Assembly (NCBI RefSeq): GCF_900088535.1
Contig: NZ_LT578417.1
Coordinates: 372,001 to 436,000, forward strand
From: Cyanobium sp. NIES-981
Lineage (GTDB): Bacteria > Cyanobacteriota > Cyanobacteriia > PCC-6307 > Cyanobiaceae
DNA: 64,000 nt
Direction: 5' to 3'
Position 1 is the first letter of the stretch; each line of letters opens with the position of its first letter. This document shows, piece after piece, positions 63,870 through 64,000 of this stretch. The position numbers and the translations under genes were made by a program. Under the pieces are notes generated by a model that saw only the letters and a list, made by a program, of their open reading frames with translations, did not search any database and was not told the origin of the DNA.

Positions 63870-64000
63870 GTGTTGCCCGTGTCGCCGTTCCCCCCGCTCC
63901 TCCGCTCCCCCCTGGTGGCCGCTGCCACCGCCGCGGCTGGCCTGGCTTTCGCGCTCGGCCTGCCGGCCCCGGCCGGGGCGATGCCGGCCCCGCAGGTCGG
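63870..64000 (+). CDS. secreted protein, 5' end only (cut by window edge)
   Basis: Partial frame from a GTG at 63870 (or GTG 63879). The visible residues form a signal peptide: PFPPLLRSPLVAAATAAAGL, then a hydrophobic AFALGLPAPAGAMPA with a likely cleavage after GA. The mature part lies outside the window. No family assignable. Confidence 0.5.
   Translation, partial: MLPVSPFPPLLRSPLVAAATAAAGLAFALGLPAPAGAMPAPQV

Overview
The window is a GC-rich chromosomal segment of a cyanobacterium, most likely a picocyanobacterium of the Cyanobium/Synechococcus type. The evidence is a photosystem I gene (psaK), an FtsH that resembles the photosystem II repair protease, several cyanobacteria-restricted families (DUF1830, DUF3593, DUF2499, DUF3110, DUF4079, Ycf35/DUF1257), a DnaK/DnaJ pair of the DnaK3 type, and a core gene order (pyk, ilvA-dxs-psaK, rpmB-htpG-hisZ, dnaK-dnaJ, ribBA, argC, purN, pgi) that I associate with marine and freshwater Synechococcus. 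No rRNA, CRISPR array, prophage or intact insertion sequence is visible; one tRNA-Ser is present.

Layout. 1-15.8 kb is mostly housekeeping: ftsH (cut by the window start), DUF1830, an ABC permease, pyk, a MazG-like protein, a YggT-scpB-ilvA block, dxs with a flavoprotein reductase behind it, psaK, two small membrane proteins, a rhomboid protease, a CsaB-like transferase and a zinc-type dehydrogenase. At 15.8-17.6 kb sits an AT-richer island with one RTX-like calcium-binding-repeat gene and about 500 bases without a recognisable gene. 17.6-25.8 kb carries a Tat-type peroxiredoxin, rpmB, htpG, a run of small orphan proteins, ferredoxins, hisZ, an inositol-monophosphatase-like gene and tRNA-Ser. 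25.8-28.7 kb is pstC-pstA-pstB. 28.8-35.4 kb is dnaK-dnaJ, DUF3110, murQ, mtnP and a cyclophilin. 35.4-44.7 kb holds ribBA, argC, purN, ycf35, an M61 peptidase, two cell-wall genes and pgi.

44.7-63.9 kb is more accessory. It has a three-gene ABC-2 exporter, then an apparent nitrogen-compound neighbourhood (NCS2-like permease, nitrilase-superfamily hydrolase, DUF819 membrane protein, glutamine-synthetase-like ligase, isochorismatase-like hydrolase), then a cellulose-synthase-like glycosyltransferase. It is followed by two unusual fusions: an 860-residue protein joining a complete transglutaminase-like domain to a complete malic enzyme (56170-58752), and a PPC/DUF296 domain joined to a glutaredoxin domain (59585-60217). 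A 2-oxoglutarate/Fe(II) oxygenase overlapping a DUF427 gene and a short-chain dehydrogenase close the window.

The transglutaminase-malic enzyme fusion is the most surprising object I found. All key residues of both halves are present and the reading frame is continuous, so it does not look like a pseudogene. Many operonic neighbours overlap by an ATGA, GTGA or TTGA junction, which suggests tight translational coupling. Because the DNA is so GC-rich, very long false open frames exist opposite real genes; they were left out.
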